Positions 27,401-41,382 of a stretch of DNA of 64,000 bases are shown here, one piece after another. Both the position numbers and the translations under genes were made by a program. The stretch covers positions 38,417 through 102,416 of the forward strand of contig CAJHNH020008544.1 in the NCBI GenBank assembly GCA_905116865.2, given 5' to 3'. Below the pieces are notes generated by a model that made no database searches, had not been told where the DNA came from, and saw only the letters and a program-made list of their open reading frames with translations. The DNA is from Candidula unifasciata (taxonomy: Eukaryota; Mollusca; Gastropoda; Stylommatophora; Geomitridae). Numbering within the stretch: position 1 is the stretch's first letter; every line of letters starts with the position of its first letter.

Positions 27401-30400
27401 CCATTCTTTTAAGGGGAAATGCAGAAGTAAAATCTTAACCCACACAGTCGGTGGTGACAGCACTAGCCATACAGCCTTAAATCCCCAGGTTTAAACCCCC
27501 ACACAACAAAAATGGTAAACAGAGGCTATTATACATTATTCCCCCGTGTGGGTTCCGGGGCCCTATTGTGGGGAAAACAAGAATAGACCCACTGCCTCCC
27601 CAAAAGCATGTCGTAAGAGTCGACTAACTGGGGAGCTTCCTTTGAAGTCGGAGTGCATCTGCCTGAGAGGCAAGGAACCAGCAGTCTACATTCAATTGAA
27701 TCAGATCTGTAAAACTGATACACACGCAACACTCAGGTTCTGGAGCAGGACTGCAGTCCAGAAGTGGACGAACAACCAGAACTTTATGCCAGTGTGTACA
27801 GCTGGTGAACGCGAAGAAGAAGAAGAAGATACTATTATTGGAAAGCTTCTTCTCCTGCTGTGGTTACACTTGAACAGGTTGTGTGTTCATGTTGATGTGA
27901 GATTTTGCTAGGCTGTGATATCTGCATCCAAAACCTTTCTTAAGGGGCTATGGGTCTATTACCCCCCCCCCCTCCGAGCGATCACAGAACCAATACAGGG
28001 AAACATAAAGCTCAACAAAGGGAAAGGACTGTGCACACCTCATGTGTTCCTAAGTTACCATGCATAACTGAATTAATTCTAGTCACTGCTTGTGCTGCGT
28101 TTGGCTACTTTTTGTTTTTGTTACTGACTGCATTCACCACTATTGTTTTTCCTCACCTGAAAGTCGAACCAGAATAGGCAGTATACCCCACCCCACAGAA
28201 AAAATCAAGAATCTCATTTTCTTAGCCCAAAACAGCAAAACACAGTGACCAAAACTAACATTATAATAGAAACAACACTCTTAGACAATGCAACACTTAA
28301 TCCTGTCATTTACTGTCTAGTTCTAAGTATGTGCTTCAGAATTTCCAAAATGATGTAGCAAAAGTATGTATAATCAATGCCCAGAGTATTCAAAAACTAA
28401 AGTTAATCTACTCTCTGTGTGTTTGTGTGCGTATATATATATATTTATAAAATGACAGAAACAAATTTGAAAAAAAAAAGCTGTGACAGAAATAAAGTAA
28501 CATCACAAAACAGCATAACAAAGGAGCAAAAGAAAGAAACAAAGAAAACTGCTACTTCTTGTACAATAACCTAGTAGTTATCAACATGTTCTGTACCTGT
28601 TGTTCCACTGGTATAACACACCATACACAAATCTTCTGGTTTGGGAGGCTGCAAGAGGAACAGAACAAATTAGACATCCCAACACATTGTTTTTTATTTG
28701 CTTAAATAAAACAATTTAGAGAAGCATTAAATGTCAATCAGAATTTAATTATCGAGGTGCAATATAATGTGATCCCGGCCTACAATGGGCATTAAGAAAG
28801 GATCGTAGAAGTAAAAGTGGCTGGCATGTTACTGACATTCCACCAATTGAGTGATAACTGGTCTATTAGAATATGTCACTGGCACCATATACCAAATATA
28901 GCTCGAGGCTTGGAAGTGGCTATTTTATAATTTAATGAAGTGGCTCCTCTATAATTTTTAGTTTAAAAGAGCTGTTATCACACTGTGTTGTGGTTTACCG
29001 CTAGGCTGTGATATCAGCCCTTTCAGCCCAGCAAATGTGATTTCAGGAAACCTTAATTAGTCGTGTTTTACGATATGCTTGTTAGCGGGGCAGTGGCTTC
29101 TTCATTTCACCCCCAACAAACAGAGCCCCAGATGTGGGGATTAAGCCAACATACAGAATAACAGGAAGATTGATATAACTAAAAGTCGAATTCCTAGTCC
29201 ACCACATATAGGTTTGAATGATACTTGTATGAATAAAAAAATATATTCTCTGAAAAAGATGGAACAGAGTAGGGAAAAATAAAGAAGATGTTAAGGGGGT
29301 CAGTGCATTTATATGCCATTTGTCACATAATTAAAACATCCAAAAATATGTAAGACTGCCTAGAAACATTATAAACAGCACATAAACACCACAACTGTGC
29401 TACCTGTGCCAATCGACCATTATTTTAAATAGGCTCACTTTTATAAAATTAACACTTGTGAGATGAAATGTCCAAGGAAAACTGCCAACTTGGCCATCTG
29501 AGACTAAGTGAGAAATTATATTATCAGACTGTGATAACAACACCTTGCATTTTGAAACAAACTGACAGAAAAAGAAGATCAGTCTCTACACCTAAAAAAG
29601 TATGACATGAAAGCAACAGAGTGCCCTAGGAACATACAGAATGAAGACATTGTTCATCCAAATGTAATGTCAATAGCTGGAGCTACTCACTGGGTGATGG
29701 ACCACAAACTGTTTTTCCCCACAATACTTAACTGCAACAGTGGAACCTAATGACGATAACGAAATATTAACACTTACATTTGCAGCCACTGGGTTCTCCT
29801 TCCCAAGATTCTGAAAACAATGAGTAATACAATCATGAGTGTTAAAATGCAATAAAATGACACCAATAAATTTTATATTTACAAAAACCGCACAGAACAT
29901 TTTACTCGAGAACTCACTGAAAAAGAGTTATAATTTATTTGCTGAGGCAAACCTGTTTTCGAACAATGTAAACAAACTATTTAATTTAACTGTATCAAAT
30001 TCTGACATATTTATGTTAGTCCTGGTATAGAGCTGAGTAGGTCAAAGGTTCTGATTGCAGCCTCTGACTCGAGCAGATATAAATATATATTCTGTACCCA
30101 TGCACCCAGGGGTAGTTGGTTGGCTGTCTCAGACAAGGATATATAGAGTATCAAGCATACATGTGCACACTACACGTTACACATCCCTCGACAGAATGGA
30201 AAACAGCAATTACATCAGGTTCCTGACAAAATTCAACTGTTCAAGAGACGCCTCTTTGCAAAAAAACTGACCCTGTATTAATAAACTCATTTTATTTATT
30301 AGTAAAGGGTCTTTTTCCATGCCTTCCATGTCCGGTTCTGCTTAGATCTGAACTTATGACCTTCCGATCCACAGGAAAATGTCCAGCCACTACATCATGT

Positions 30401-31750
30401 ACATTAACATAAAGATCTAAAATAGAATCAACAAAAGTGTCAAATGCTATGTGCTATTTACATTTTTATATACCACATTAGGAAATACACTATAAATAAG
30501 CAGTTAGGAAAGAAAGTAATTACTGATCGACTATCCAGGTGAAGTAATAGACAGACCATTTTACGTCATCATCATAAGGAGAGTAATAAAGTTTGTTGTC
30601 TATCAGTAAGTATTACTATAGACTAAAATAAGCTGAATTCCATTTTACTGTTGGATATCTTTGTGCCTTGTAAGTGCAGTTATTCAAGAACCTTGTGTAA
30701 GGGATTCGATAAACTCCAACTTTAAAGGAAATCCCCAATTAGTTAACTTTTACAACATGTTTGGAGGGGAGTAGTAGGTTTACTCTTGTTTTCCAAATAA
30801 GGGGAACCCCCAAGTAATGACAAACAAGCACATTCATTACCACTTGCCCCACACACAAAAAGTAAAGTAAAGGACCCCTTTTTCACGCCTTCAGACGTAC
30901 AGGGCTAGACCTACATTTTTAAAGACCAATGCGCACAAGATGAGTGATGTGGTCAGCATCACGCCGGCCGCCTTTACTTCCCGGGACTGCATCCCGTACC
31001 CACTCAAGGCTGGATTGACCTGGGAGTCAAGGTCATTTTTGAAAGAAAAAAAAAAGTCGGGCTCCGCAGGGAGCAAACCCACGACCTTCAGATCCACGAA
31101 AAGCGTCAGTCGCTTCGCCACAGCAACTCCCACCCGCAAAAAGACACTATTTCAATTTTTTTAAAAACTATTCTACACAGTAACATTCCAGAGACAATAG
31201 CGGCTTACTTCAACTTCTTCTGAATGTAACACTCGGACTTCCTGCTTTCCTGCTAACTCTCTGGTCTCATTATTTACCGGCTCAAAAATGATCAGTGTCT
31301 TCAGCATTGGGAAATGCTTCCTCCGACTCAGTAAAGTTTTTACTTTAGCATTCGTATCACAGATGATGGTGGTTAGATCAGCTGAAAAGATATAACATAA
31401 TATTAGATACAAGTGTACACATGGTAAAACACATCCAACATCGATGGGCTTATTATGCGCTAAGTGGGAAAAACTGACAACACTTAAGTGTCTTCGCACG
31501 GAAACCCACACCATCAAAAGAATCTTCTTCTTCCTCCTAGCGTTCACCACTCTGGTGCAAAGTTTTAGTTGTTTGTCCACATGCGGACTTTAGTTTTGCT
31601 TCAATATTTCAGTTTTGTGCGCACATCTGTTTTACAGACCTGATTTATTTATATGCAGACTGCTGGTTCCTTGCCCCTCTGGCAGATGCACTCCTCCAAC
31701 TTTGAAAGACACACCCCTAATTAGTCTGCCATTATGACATGATTGTGGCT

Positions 31751-31783
<33 letters not shown>

Positions 31784-34700
31784 GGGGAGAGGGTCTGATT
31801 TTTTTGATACACACTGACAATAGCTGAACACGTCAAAAAGAGTTAGAAAGGCAGTTAGCACACCGTCTGATGTCTGATACACTCAGACAAAAGCTGATCA
31901 CACATGGTACATTTCTGAGGGGGAGTTAGCACACTGTGTTGTGGTTTACCGCTAGGCTGTGATATCTGCCCTTTTAGCCCAGCAAATGTGATTTCAGCAA
32001 AACTTTAATAAGTCGCGTTTTACGACGTGCTTGTTAGCGGGGCAGTAGGCTTACTCTTTTCACCCCTAACAAATGGAGCCCCAGATGCCAGGATTAACCC
32101 ATTATGTGCCAAAGAAACTCACGATGAGTCTGTTGGGGTCTACATACATCATACATTTCTTTTAACTTGTTATACCGCATACAGTTGATAACTGTAACAG
32201 ATTCCTTTCAACGCCTCTCTCTCATCAAGTTATTATTTATTCTCATTGTGACCCAAACATCTATTAGCTAAAGCATAACTTTTTGGGACAGGGCAAGTTA
32301 AATAATATCTTCCAGGTATTGAAAGAGTTGATAAGATTCCAGAATGTATGGTTCGCTAAAAAGATTCCAAAATATATGGCCTGCTAATAAGATTCCAGAA
32401 TGTATGGTTCGCTAAAAAGATTCCAAAATATATGGCCTGCTAATAAGATTCCAGAATAAATGGTTTGCTAATAAAATTCCAGAATGTATGGTTTGCCAAC
32501 AAGGTTCCAAAATATGTGTTTTTTATACCTGATCAATATACAGTCAACACAAGGCACCATACATTGCAGTGTATCAGAATTTTCCTGCCAAAAAGATCTC
32601 TTCAAAACTAGGGGTTAACTTATATGGCAGGCATAAAATGCTTAAGGTATAGACTTAAACTAAAAATGTAACATAAAAATCTTGAGGTCGACTCGTACAC
32701 TAAAATTTATATGGTAAGACAAAATAACCCACAGTGAACCCACATGGGGTCCTTCAGTTCATACCCTGGTTAATAATAAAATTACAGGCCTCCTCTCCCA
32801 AAGTGTCATACAAGGGAACACCTGTCATAGAATGTCGGTAAAATGACTGGTCGGCAATGACATACTGGGGACAGAACAAAGAGAAACAATCATTACATTT
32901 GTCAAACAACAAATGAGACACAGGAAAAAATATGTATTACATCTATATCATCATCAATTCTTTTTATGCCCAGTAGCACATGAGGCTTCAGAGAGGTCTT
33001 TCCATGCTTTCCTGTCCTGTGCAATCTTCAGTGAAGTTTTCAATGTCAGAGATGCCGGATTCAGGTCACTCTCTGTCGTTCATCTCCATGGTTTTTGGGC
33101 ACCCCTTCTTTATCTTTCCTTCTGGTGTCCACGTGAGAGCTGTTTTGGCAGGTATATAAGGATTCATTCTCATGACGTGGCCAAGCCATTTCCATCTTCT
33201 CGTGGATATCATATTGATAGGAGTTTCTTGGTTTGTGACTTGATTTAGTTGAGTGTTTGAGATTGTACCTGGCCAGAAAATTTTGATAATTCTAGGTAAA
33301 CATGTCTGGTGGAAGGTGGATAACTTGTGTACAATCTTTTTGGTCATTCTCCAGCCTTCTGCTTTATAAAGAAGAACTGGTAAAATAATACTCTTGTAGA
33401 GTCAAAGTTTCGTTCCTTTGCAGTAACTGTTGGATTTCCAGATTTGCCTCATCCTTCCAAAAGCAGCTCTAGCTTTGTTCAGGCGTAACTGTATGTCTTC
33501 CTCTGTCCCTCCCAGTAGGGACACCACACTACCAAGATATGTGAAATGTTCTACATTTTCAAGTGTTTGGTTATTTATGGTCACTGGTTGTTGGTTTGGA
33601 CTGTTTGTCATGATCTAGGTTTTCCTTGTATTTATTCTGTCCCATCATTTCTGCTGTGCTGTGTAGTCTGTTACTTTTTTCTTGTGATAGGAGTGCTATA
33701 TCATCTGCAAAATGAAGGTCCTCAAGCATGGTGAATAGTATGCCTCTCGATGTCTTGTCTACTGTGTTCTTTAGTATCCAATCAATCACAAGGTTGAAGA
33801 GGAGAGATGACATAACACATCCCTGTCTCACACCTGTCTTTACTGGGAAAGTTGTATTGTAATTTTTATACTGCAGGAAAAGTCTTTATAGAACAGAACA
33901 ATTTTGTTGACTATCTTTTCCATAATGTTGTAATATTTTCCAGAGGCTGTCGCTATGGACGCTGTCCATTTTCTGCTGTTTCTGCTAGAATTTCCCTAAA
34001 TCTTCTTTTGCCAGTTCTGGCACTTTCTTAACCATTTTATTTAGTTCGCTATATTCTAACATTGTCTTTCTGACGTTCTGATTTAGTGTGATTTATGAGG
34101 CTCTTTATTATTTTTCGCTTGGTAAAATAGTCCATAGTTTGACTGCTTATCCATCCCTTGTGGTGTCGTTAACTGGTTCCTAATATGTTGTTGCTGGTTG
34201 TTTTGTATGTTTCTTTGATCATGTTCCATCTGTCTTGAATACTGATCGTAGTGGAAGTGTCTGGGTCACTCGATAGTTTGAAATCAATTTTTTTGAGTTC
34301 TACTATAAATTTGGTGGCAATGTCTTTTTCTCTTAAAAGGTTGATATTGTAGTGTGCTGTCTATGTCTTAGCTTGTGTGTGCACTTTTTTAAAAGTTTTA
34401 GTCATAGTATTGCAACTATGAGGTGATGATCACTACCCACATCTGCTCCCCCTTTGACACACTCATCGAGTAGGGACCCATGTCATTTTCTGTTTACCAT
34501 GAAATGGTCGATCTGGTTTACCTCTCTTCCATTTGGCGATATCCACGTAAGCTTGTGTATATTCTTGTGAGGGAACAGTGTTCCTCTTATAACAAGTCTG
34601 TTCGCTGTGCAGAAGTCGTTCAGTCTTTCTCCGTTGTCATTAACTGTACCACATCCCTATTTTTCCATTGATAATTCTCTATTCAAGTTGTTGTTACCAA

Positions 34701-35730
34701 CTTTTGCATTGAGATCTCCCATAATGCATAGAATATCATGGGCTGGTACTTTATTTACTACCTCTTGCAGTCTCCCAAAGAATGTTTCTTTATTTTCATC
34801 TTCAGCTTCATTAGTCGGTGCGTAGCATTGAATGATTGTAAGTTTGGCATGTTTCCCATTTAAACGTGCTGTCAGAATTCTTTCATTGATTGGATGCCAC
34901 TCTATGAGATATTTGTGCATACCTTTCTTTAAAATGAGTGCCACGCCTGCAGAATGTAGGTTATCATCTCTTCCAGACATCTATGTACTGTGTATTAAAT
35001 TTGTAAAAAAAAAATCTTCCTTTTCTGTGTCCATCCTTAAAAGGGGTAGTTGGCAGGCTGTTGTGTACTTTACAGCTAGGCTACGATATCTGTGCTGTTT
35101 GGCTCAACATATCTGATTTCAGCAAATCCCTAATTAGTTGCTTTGTATTCCACCCTTTCTCCTATCCTTCACCTTTAAATAATGTTATGTTTAAATCAGT
35201 TATGTTTGTGTTGTTCTTGATAAATGCTTTATAACCAAAGCATTTAGCATGTATGGTTATTTTAGCATTGATTATTAAAAATTACTTATTGTTACTTTCA
35301 ATTATTAAATAATTTATTACCAATCTGGCTACATGGTGCAGAAAACTGGACAACAGACAAACAATGAGAAAATTGTACTGAGCCTCTGGAGCTGCAGATA
35401 CACAGAAGAGGTGTCACATTTTAATGGGAAAACCATCAGATACAGAGGTTCTGAAGAGACAAGGATTGAAAAGGGAGTTGCTAAAGAAGAAAAAGGGAAA
35501 GATGAAATATTGTGGCCATGTTAAAAGACATAAGACTTATAAAACGATACTGGAGGGAAAAGTTAAAGGCAGGAAGCAAGAGGCAGGCAGTGAACTAAGT
35601 GTAAGGAGATGGATGAACAGCATGCAGTCTGAGAGTGTGGAAACCAAAATCAATACAATTTGACAAAATCCTTGAAGGAGATCCAAACACATAAAATGAC
35701 CACTGTCCTTCAATGCTTAGCCATACCTAC

Positions 35731-35761
<31 letters not shown>

Positions 35762-38700
35762 AAAATTGAACAATTACTTATGCATTAATACAGTGTGGAG
35801 GCACACATAAATCATCAAGGTTTGAAGCCAATGGTCAGCTGGAGATGACCAGTGGATTTGGCTGGCACTCAATACTCAGGGAAATAAGACAGACATACAA
35901 TCAGAACTGCTGCTGGCACTATCAGAATTAGAACTCTGCCCTGGCTGCTGAAGATGGGGACAAAGTGCTTATGGAAATGTCCCAATTACTTTTAATAAGG
36001 AATGAATTGAAGCACTTGGTAATGACTGGCAAGACTGATGGAACGAGAGTAAAGGGAAGGCAAAGAGATGAATAACTGGATGGTTTAGCCATACTGATGG
36101 GGAGAGACAAGAACACTGATCTGATCAATGATTCTGGTGATTGTGCGAGATGGCAAAATATGACAGCCTACACTTACGGCAATCAGTTTAATCAAGTGGC
36201 TTGCTGCAGGTGATCATACTTCTCGACATTTTACAACCTCCAACAGTGTGGTGAGCTGACAGCTGTCTGTGCAATCACAAATATGTTAAGAATATTCTCA
36301 TGCTTTCGATGGCCTGTAAATAGCACACAGCTAACTTTTTGACAGCTTATCTAATGTGGTTTCTTAACTCAACTAATTTGCTTGCTTTTGACACTTACAG
36401 CAGACAAGGCAATGATTTTCAATCCTACAGCAGCCATCATCAATTGCCCTGCCAACTGGCGTAGGCGCTCATGCGTCTCCACAGATCAAGAACCCTTATT
36501 GCCTGAAACAACTCTATTGATATCTCTCAATGCCATCGTTTCAGCCCATCCAGCATCATCTCTCTTGGTCTGTCTCTACCCCCTTTTCCACTGATCTTTC
36601 CAGTTGTCACGATGTTCTCCAATGTCTCTCTTCTCATTATGTGGCCTAAGAACAGTGTTTGTCACTTTCTTATTTTTTTATAAAGAGATCTACTTTCATA
36701 AGTTTTTTCAAGCAATCGTCCTACATCAGTACAGCTAGTATAACATGAGGTTTGAACCAGATAACCTAACAAACAGATGCAATAGAATGATGGGGCTAAC
36801 AAGGCAAACATTTCCATCTTTAAAATAAAAATGGAACCAAACTCCACTTCTATCTGAAACTAGCTACATGCATGTGTTTTTTCTCTAGGTGCTACCATAG
36901 TTAACATAAAATTCCCTCCCCTCCCCGTGTGGGTTCCGGGGCCCTGTTATAGGGAAAACAAGAATAGACCCTGCCTACCCAAAAGCATGTCGTAAGAGTC
37001 GACTAACTGGAAGCTTCTTCTGAAGTCTGAGTGCATCTGCCTGAGAGGCAAAGAACCAACAGTCTGCACACAAATGAGATCTGTCAAACGGATGCACATG
37101 CAACACTCAGGTTCTAAAACAGGGCTGCAGTACAGAAGTGGACAAACAGCTAGAACTTTCCGCCGGAGTTTAAAGCCGGTGAACGTGAAGATAAAGAAGA
37201 AGAATATAAATACTTTCAAGAAAATAAAGACAGAAATAGAATGGAACAACCTACCTCCACTCTGTTCTGTGAATAGATGCCCACCCGTGTTTCATTTCTA
37301 GGTTCTAGGCCAAGATTAACAAGTCCTGCACCAAAGTTTGTGGCTCTTGTATTAACCTGTTGAGATATGCCAGTCACAATTTACAATTGCTGAGTCACTG
37401 AAGAGAAGAAGAAGAAGAAGAAGAAGAAGAAGAAGAAGAAGAAGAAGAAGAAGAAGAAAAAGAAGAAAAAGAAGAAGAATAAGCAACAGCAGCTGAAGGA
37501 GAGGAAGAAGAAGAAGAAAAAGAAGAAGAAGAAGCAACAGCGGCAGAAGGAGAGGAAGGGAAGGAGAGGAAGAAGAAGAAAAAAGAAGAAGAAGAAAAAG
37601 AAGAAGACAAACTGTCAAGTTCCATGTAAACCAGCATTTAGTGATCCTGCTTCTAAGCAAACTCACTGTTTAGAAGTATGTATCAATTTTTGCACTGTTA
37701 ACGGTTCAGGTCAAAATGGAAGACTGTTTGTTAAGCTTGCGTGATCTGCCTTCAATGATCTTTCTTTCCATAAATCTTATGAGTTATAGTGAAACCTCGG
37801 TTTCTGAATTTAATTTCTTCCTAAAAGCTGTTAGGAAAGTGAGAAAACAGAAAACATTCTGGGATGTTTGTTTTTATGCCCCTGTGGGTTCCATTGCAAA
37901 GACATTCTTGTAATCTCCAGGTTACGCCAGTGTGTTGGGAAATGAGCAGGCGGATAGACTGGCCGGTTCTGCACTGCTTGGTCAGGGACTTTTGGGAGCG
38001 AGTGAACAGTGCCGAGGAACAGATAGATCATTACGGTCTGAGGAGAATGGCACTGCGAGGAGTTACAAGGGGATCTGGTCGCGCTCGACACTCGGGGGAG
38101 GGGCGAGACAGATATACAATCAGACTGTTACTAGTACCATCTGAATTTTAACTCTTCGCTTGCTGTTGAAGATGGGGACGGAGCGCTTATGGGAGTGTCC
38201 TGAGTGCTGTGATGTCGATTCTTAATTCAACATTCTTGTAATATTGCTGTCAGGTTTTCTTAAAGTGTGTCCTATCAAATGCCAGAGTCCTTCCCACCTT
38301 CTGTTTCACTGTTCTAAATGACACCTAAGCTATTAGTGCCCTCTCTACTTTTTTCAATGACATCAGGGCCACTCCTTCATTGTGGGGAGAATTTTCCTCT
38401 GTATTTCTTGAGAACAAAATAGTTCCCCCTAAATTTAGAATACTTTTCCCTGCTTTGGAAGGGATTTTACATTTTTTTTAAAACTCTAGTCTTGCAGATG
38501 ACTGATAAGAAAACACACACCTGCTACATTTTCTAAACTTTAAAGACAGCAACTTACCTCAATGTAGGACACCCACTGATATGGCTTGTCTGGGGCAGGT
38601 TTCCAACCAAGGCATGGTTTATCACCTTGTGGGAAGAAAATAGTTGTTGCATTTACAACCAAATCAAAATGTATGTGCACGCACACATAAGCAGACACAG

Positions 38701-38807
38701 AGAGAACATGAGAGACAGAAAGAACTTGTGATGATGTGACGGAACTTGAGTCAAATTAGAATTACGAAATCAGATACAGAGCCATTAAGACAAATGTGAT
38801 ATGCAAA

Positions 38808-38890
<83 letters not shown>

Positions 38891-41349
38891 TCATAGACTA
38901 AGAGATTAACCTTTACATAAATCATCGACCTTATGCCAAAGAATGAAATTCTAGTTTTCAGACAATCACTTCTGAATGTTACATTCTCTGAAAATTATTA
39001 AGTTGCACAAAAAGTAATATGTCATTTTGCAGATTATATATTGAGTAGGAAATCACATGTGTGCATTTGGCATGTTGTAAAGTGACGATTAACAGCCCTA
39101 AAAATGCAGATAGGTTAAAATCACCAACTGCCCTTAGCAGACCCTAGCACAGTGTCAACAATTTTTATCTCCTCACTGTACTTCTTTTTTTTTAAATGTT
39201 CACCTGCTAACTCCAGCACAAAGTTCTAGTTGTTTGTCCACCTCTGGAATTTAGTCTTGTTCCGAAACCTGAGCGCTGCATGCACATTCATTTTACATAT
39301 CTGAATTTTTTGTCTGCAGACCGTTGGTTCCTTGCCTCTCAGGCAGATGCATTCTGACTTCGAAGGAAGTCCCCAATGAGTCAATGTTTACGACATGCTT
39401 GTTGGGCAGGCGGTGGGTCTATTCTTGCTTTCCTCCAAAAAAGGGGTAACAGAACCCAGATGGGGATTTTCCCTGTACTCACCTGACTGCTTGAGGCCTC
39501 TTTGAAAGCCCTCGTAGAGGTCCTGACATTGTCATAGATGGTCTCCATTAACTTGTCCCCCTCACACATCCTTGATATGCGCGCTCCATCTGCACTCTAG
39601 CAACAAAATAAACAATACAAATATTTACAATACAACATAATTAGTAACACATTATTTAAAGAATGTTGCTAACCAACTTCTACATTTGTTGGCTATTTGT
39701 GGTTTTACCGGCTATTTTACTTTCAGTAGTTTGCCAATAGGAGCCGTCGTGGTGAAGCGGCTAGACGCTCGTCTGAGATTTGGAAGATCAATCGGGTCCT
39801 GATAGAGGTAGACCCTTTTTCTCCCAACTATAGCCTTGTCTTTCAGGTTGACCCAGCCTTGAGTGGGTACCAGGTACATTTCTGGAAAGTAAAGGTGGCT
39901 GGTGTAATGCCACCCAGTGCCGACTGGTCTATAAAATAACGGTCTAGCCCTATACGCCCGAAAGCATAGAGAAGGGTCCTTTTACTTTTAGTTTGCCAAT
40001 ACTTTTTGAGGGTTTGACAATTAGTCTATAAAATACATCAAAAAGGGTCCTTTTACTTTAAGTCTGCCAATGCTATCTGAGGGGTTTGATACTACTGCTA
40101 AAATCAATATAAAATAGTCTAAAGCCTAATCACCTGCAGTGGAATAAAACTCAGTGTGTTGGTCTGACAAAAACTGTGCATTCAAAAAACCAAATCACAG
40201 CTGAGAATATTTTATATGACCTTTTCCCCGTGTGGGTTCCAAGGTCCCATTTCGGGGGAGAAGAACAGTCTTCCCCCCAAAATACGTAAAAGACGACTAA
40301 TCAGGGATTCCCCCCCCCCCCCCCCCCCCCCCCCCACCGAAGTCACAGCAGATCTGCCTGACAGGCATACAAGTGAGCCAGATGTGTAAAATGTAGGTTC
40401 TGAAACAAGAATAAAGTCAAGAAGTGGATGAACAACCACAACTTTCTACCTGAGTTTACAGCCAGCAAACTCTAAGAGGAGAAGAAGAAGGTATAACATT
40501 TACTTTGAGAAAAATAATAAATGAACATAATTCACATAAGTTTCAACTGTTAGTCTGCTTGCTGACCAGGCTCAAACCTCAGCAGTGGAAGGATGTTTAC
40601 TAAAAAATCTGACCTCTGTGGGAGACTAAGAGTATCTTCCTATTTTAAAATATTTATAAATGTTTTATCTGTGGTAATTTTCGTTTCACATTTTTGTGTG
40701 TGTTTTCTCTTTAATGTGAATGATAATATGATCTGTCAATTCAATTTATTTGTTTCTGTGTTTTAGATTAATTATTCTGTTTTGATGAACCTGAAGGGCG
40801 AATACCAGAAGTTATTTCCTCCAATCAACAAGAGTTCCTGTTGAAATCAACTGACAACACTTCCTGGGTGGCTTGAGAAGCTGGTAGCAAAATCCAGTGC
40901 CCTTGCTAATTTTAAACTTAACCTTATGCTACATACTTTTCTCTCAACCCATTTCTTGTTAACATTCTATGTAATAAAGTATAAGTATTTTAAAACAGAA
41001 AGTTACTGTTTAATCATCCTGTAGAATAAGTGCTGAATAATCTTCACAATTCATATGGGAAATATAGTCAAGAATGGTCACTCCACCTCACTATGCCATG
41101 ACCTGGTATTTACTACTTACTGTTTCTCTATAAACATTTCAGCCACAAGACCATACTATTCAATTTGCTATTTTTGTCTACATACTCTGTACAATACTAT
41201 TCCCATTTTCTGTATTAACTGTCTATATCTTATTTTTCTTGTAACACCTAGCAAATCTGTAACCCCTCAATTAACCTGTTGTAATCTTTTTTCATCTCTA
41301 GCCACTAGCCACAGTCCATCTTTGACACTGGCATTGCAGGGTTAGTATG

Positions 41350-41382
<33 letters not shown>

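Noticed and set aside
37352..37666. Leucine- and serine-run frames
   Set aside because: Translation of the GAA microsatellite.
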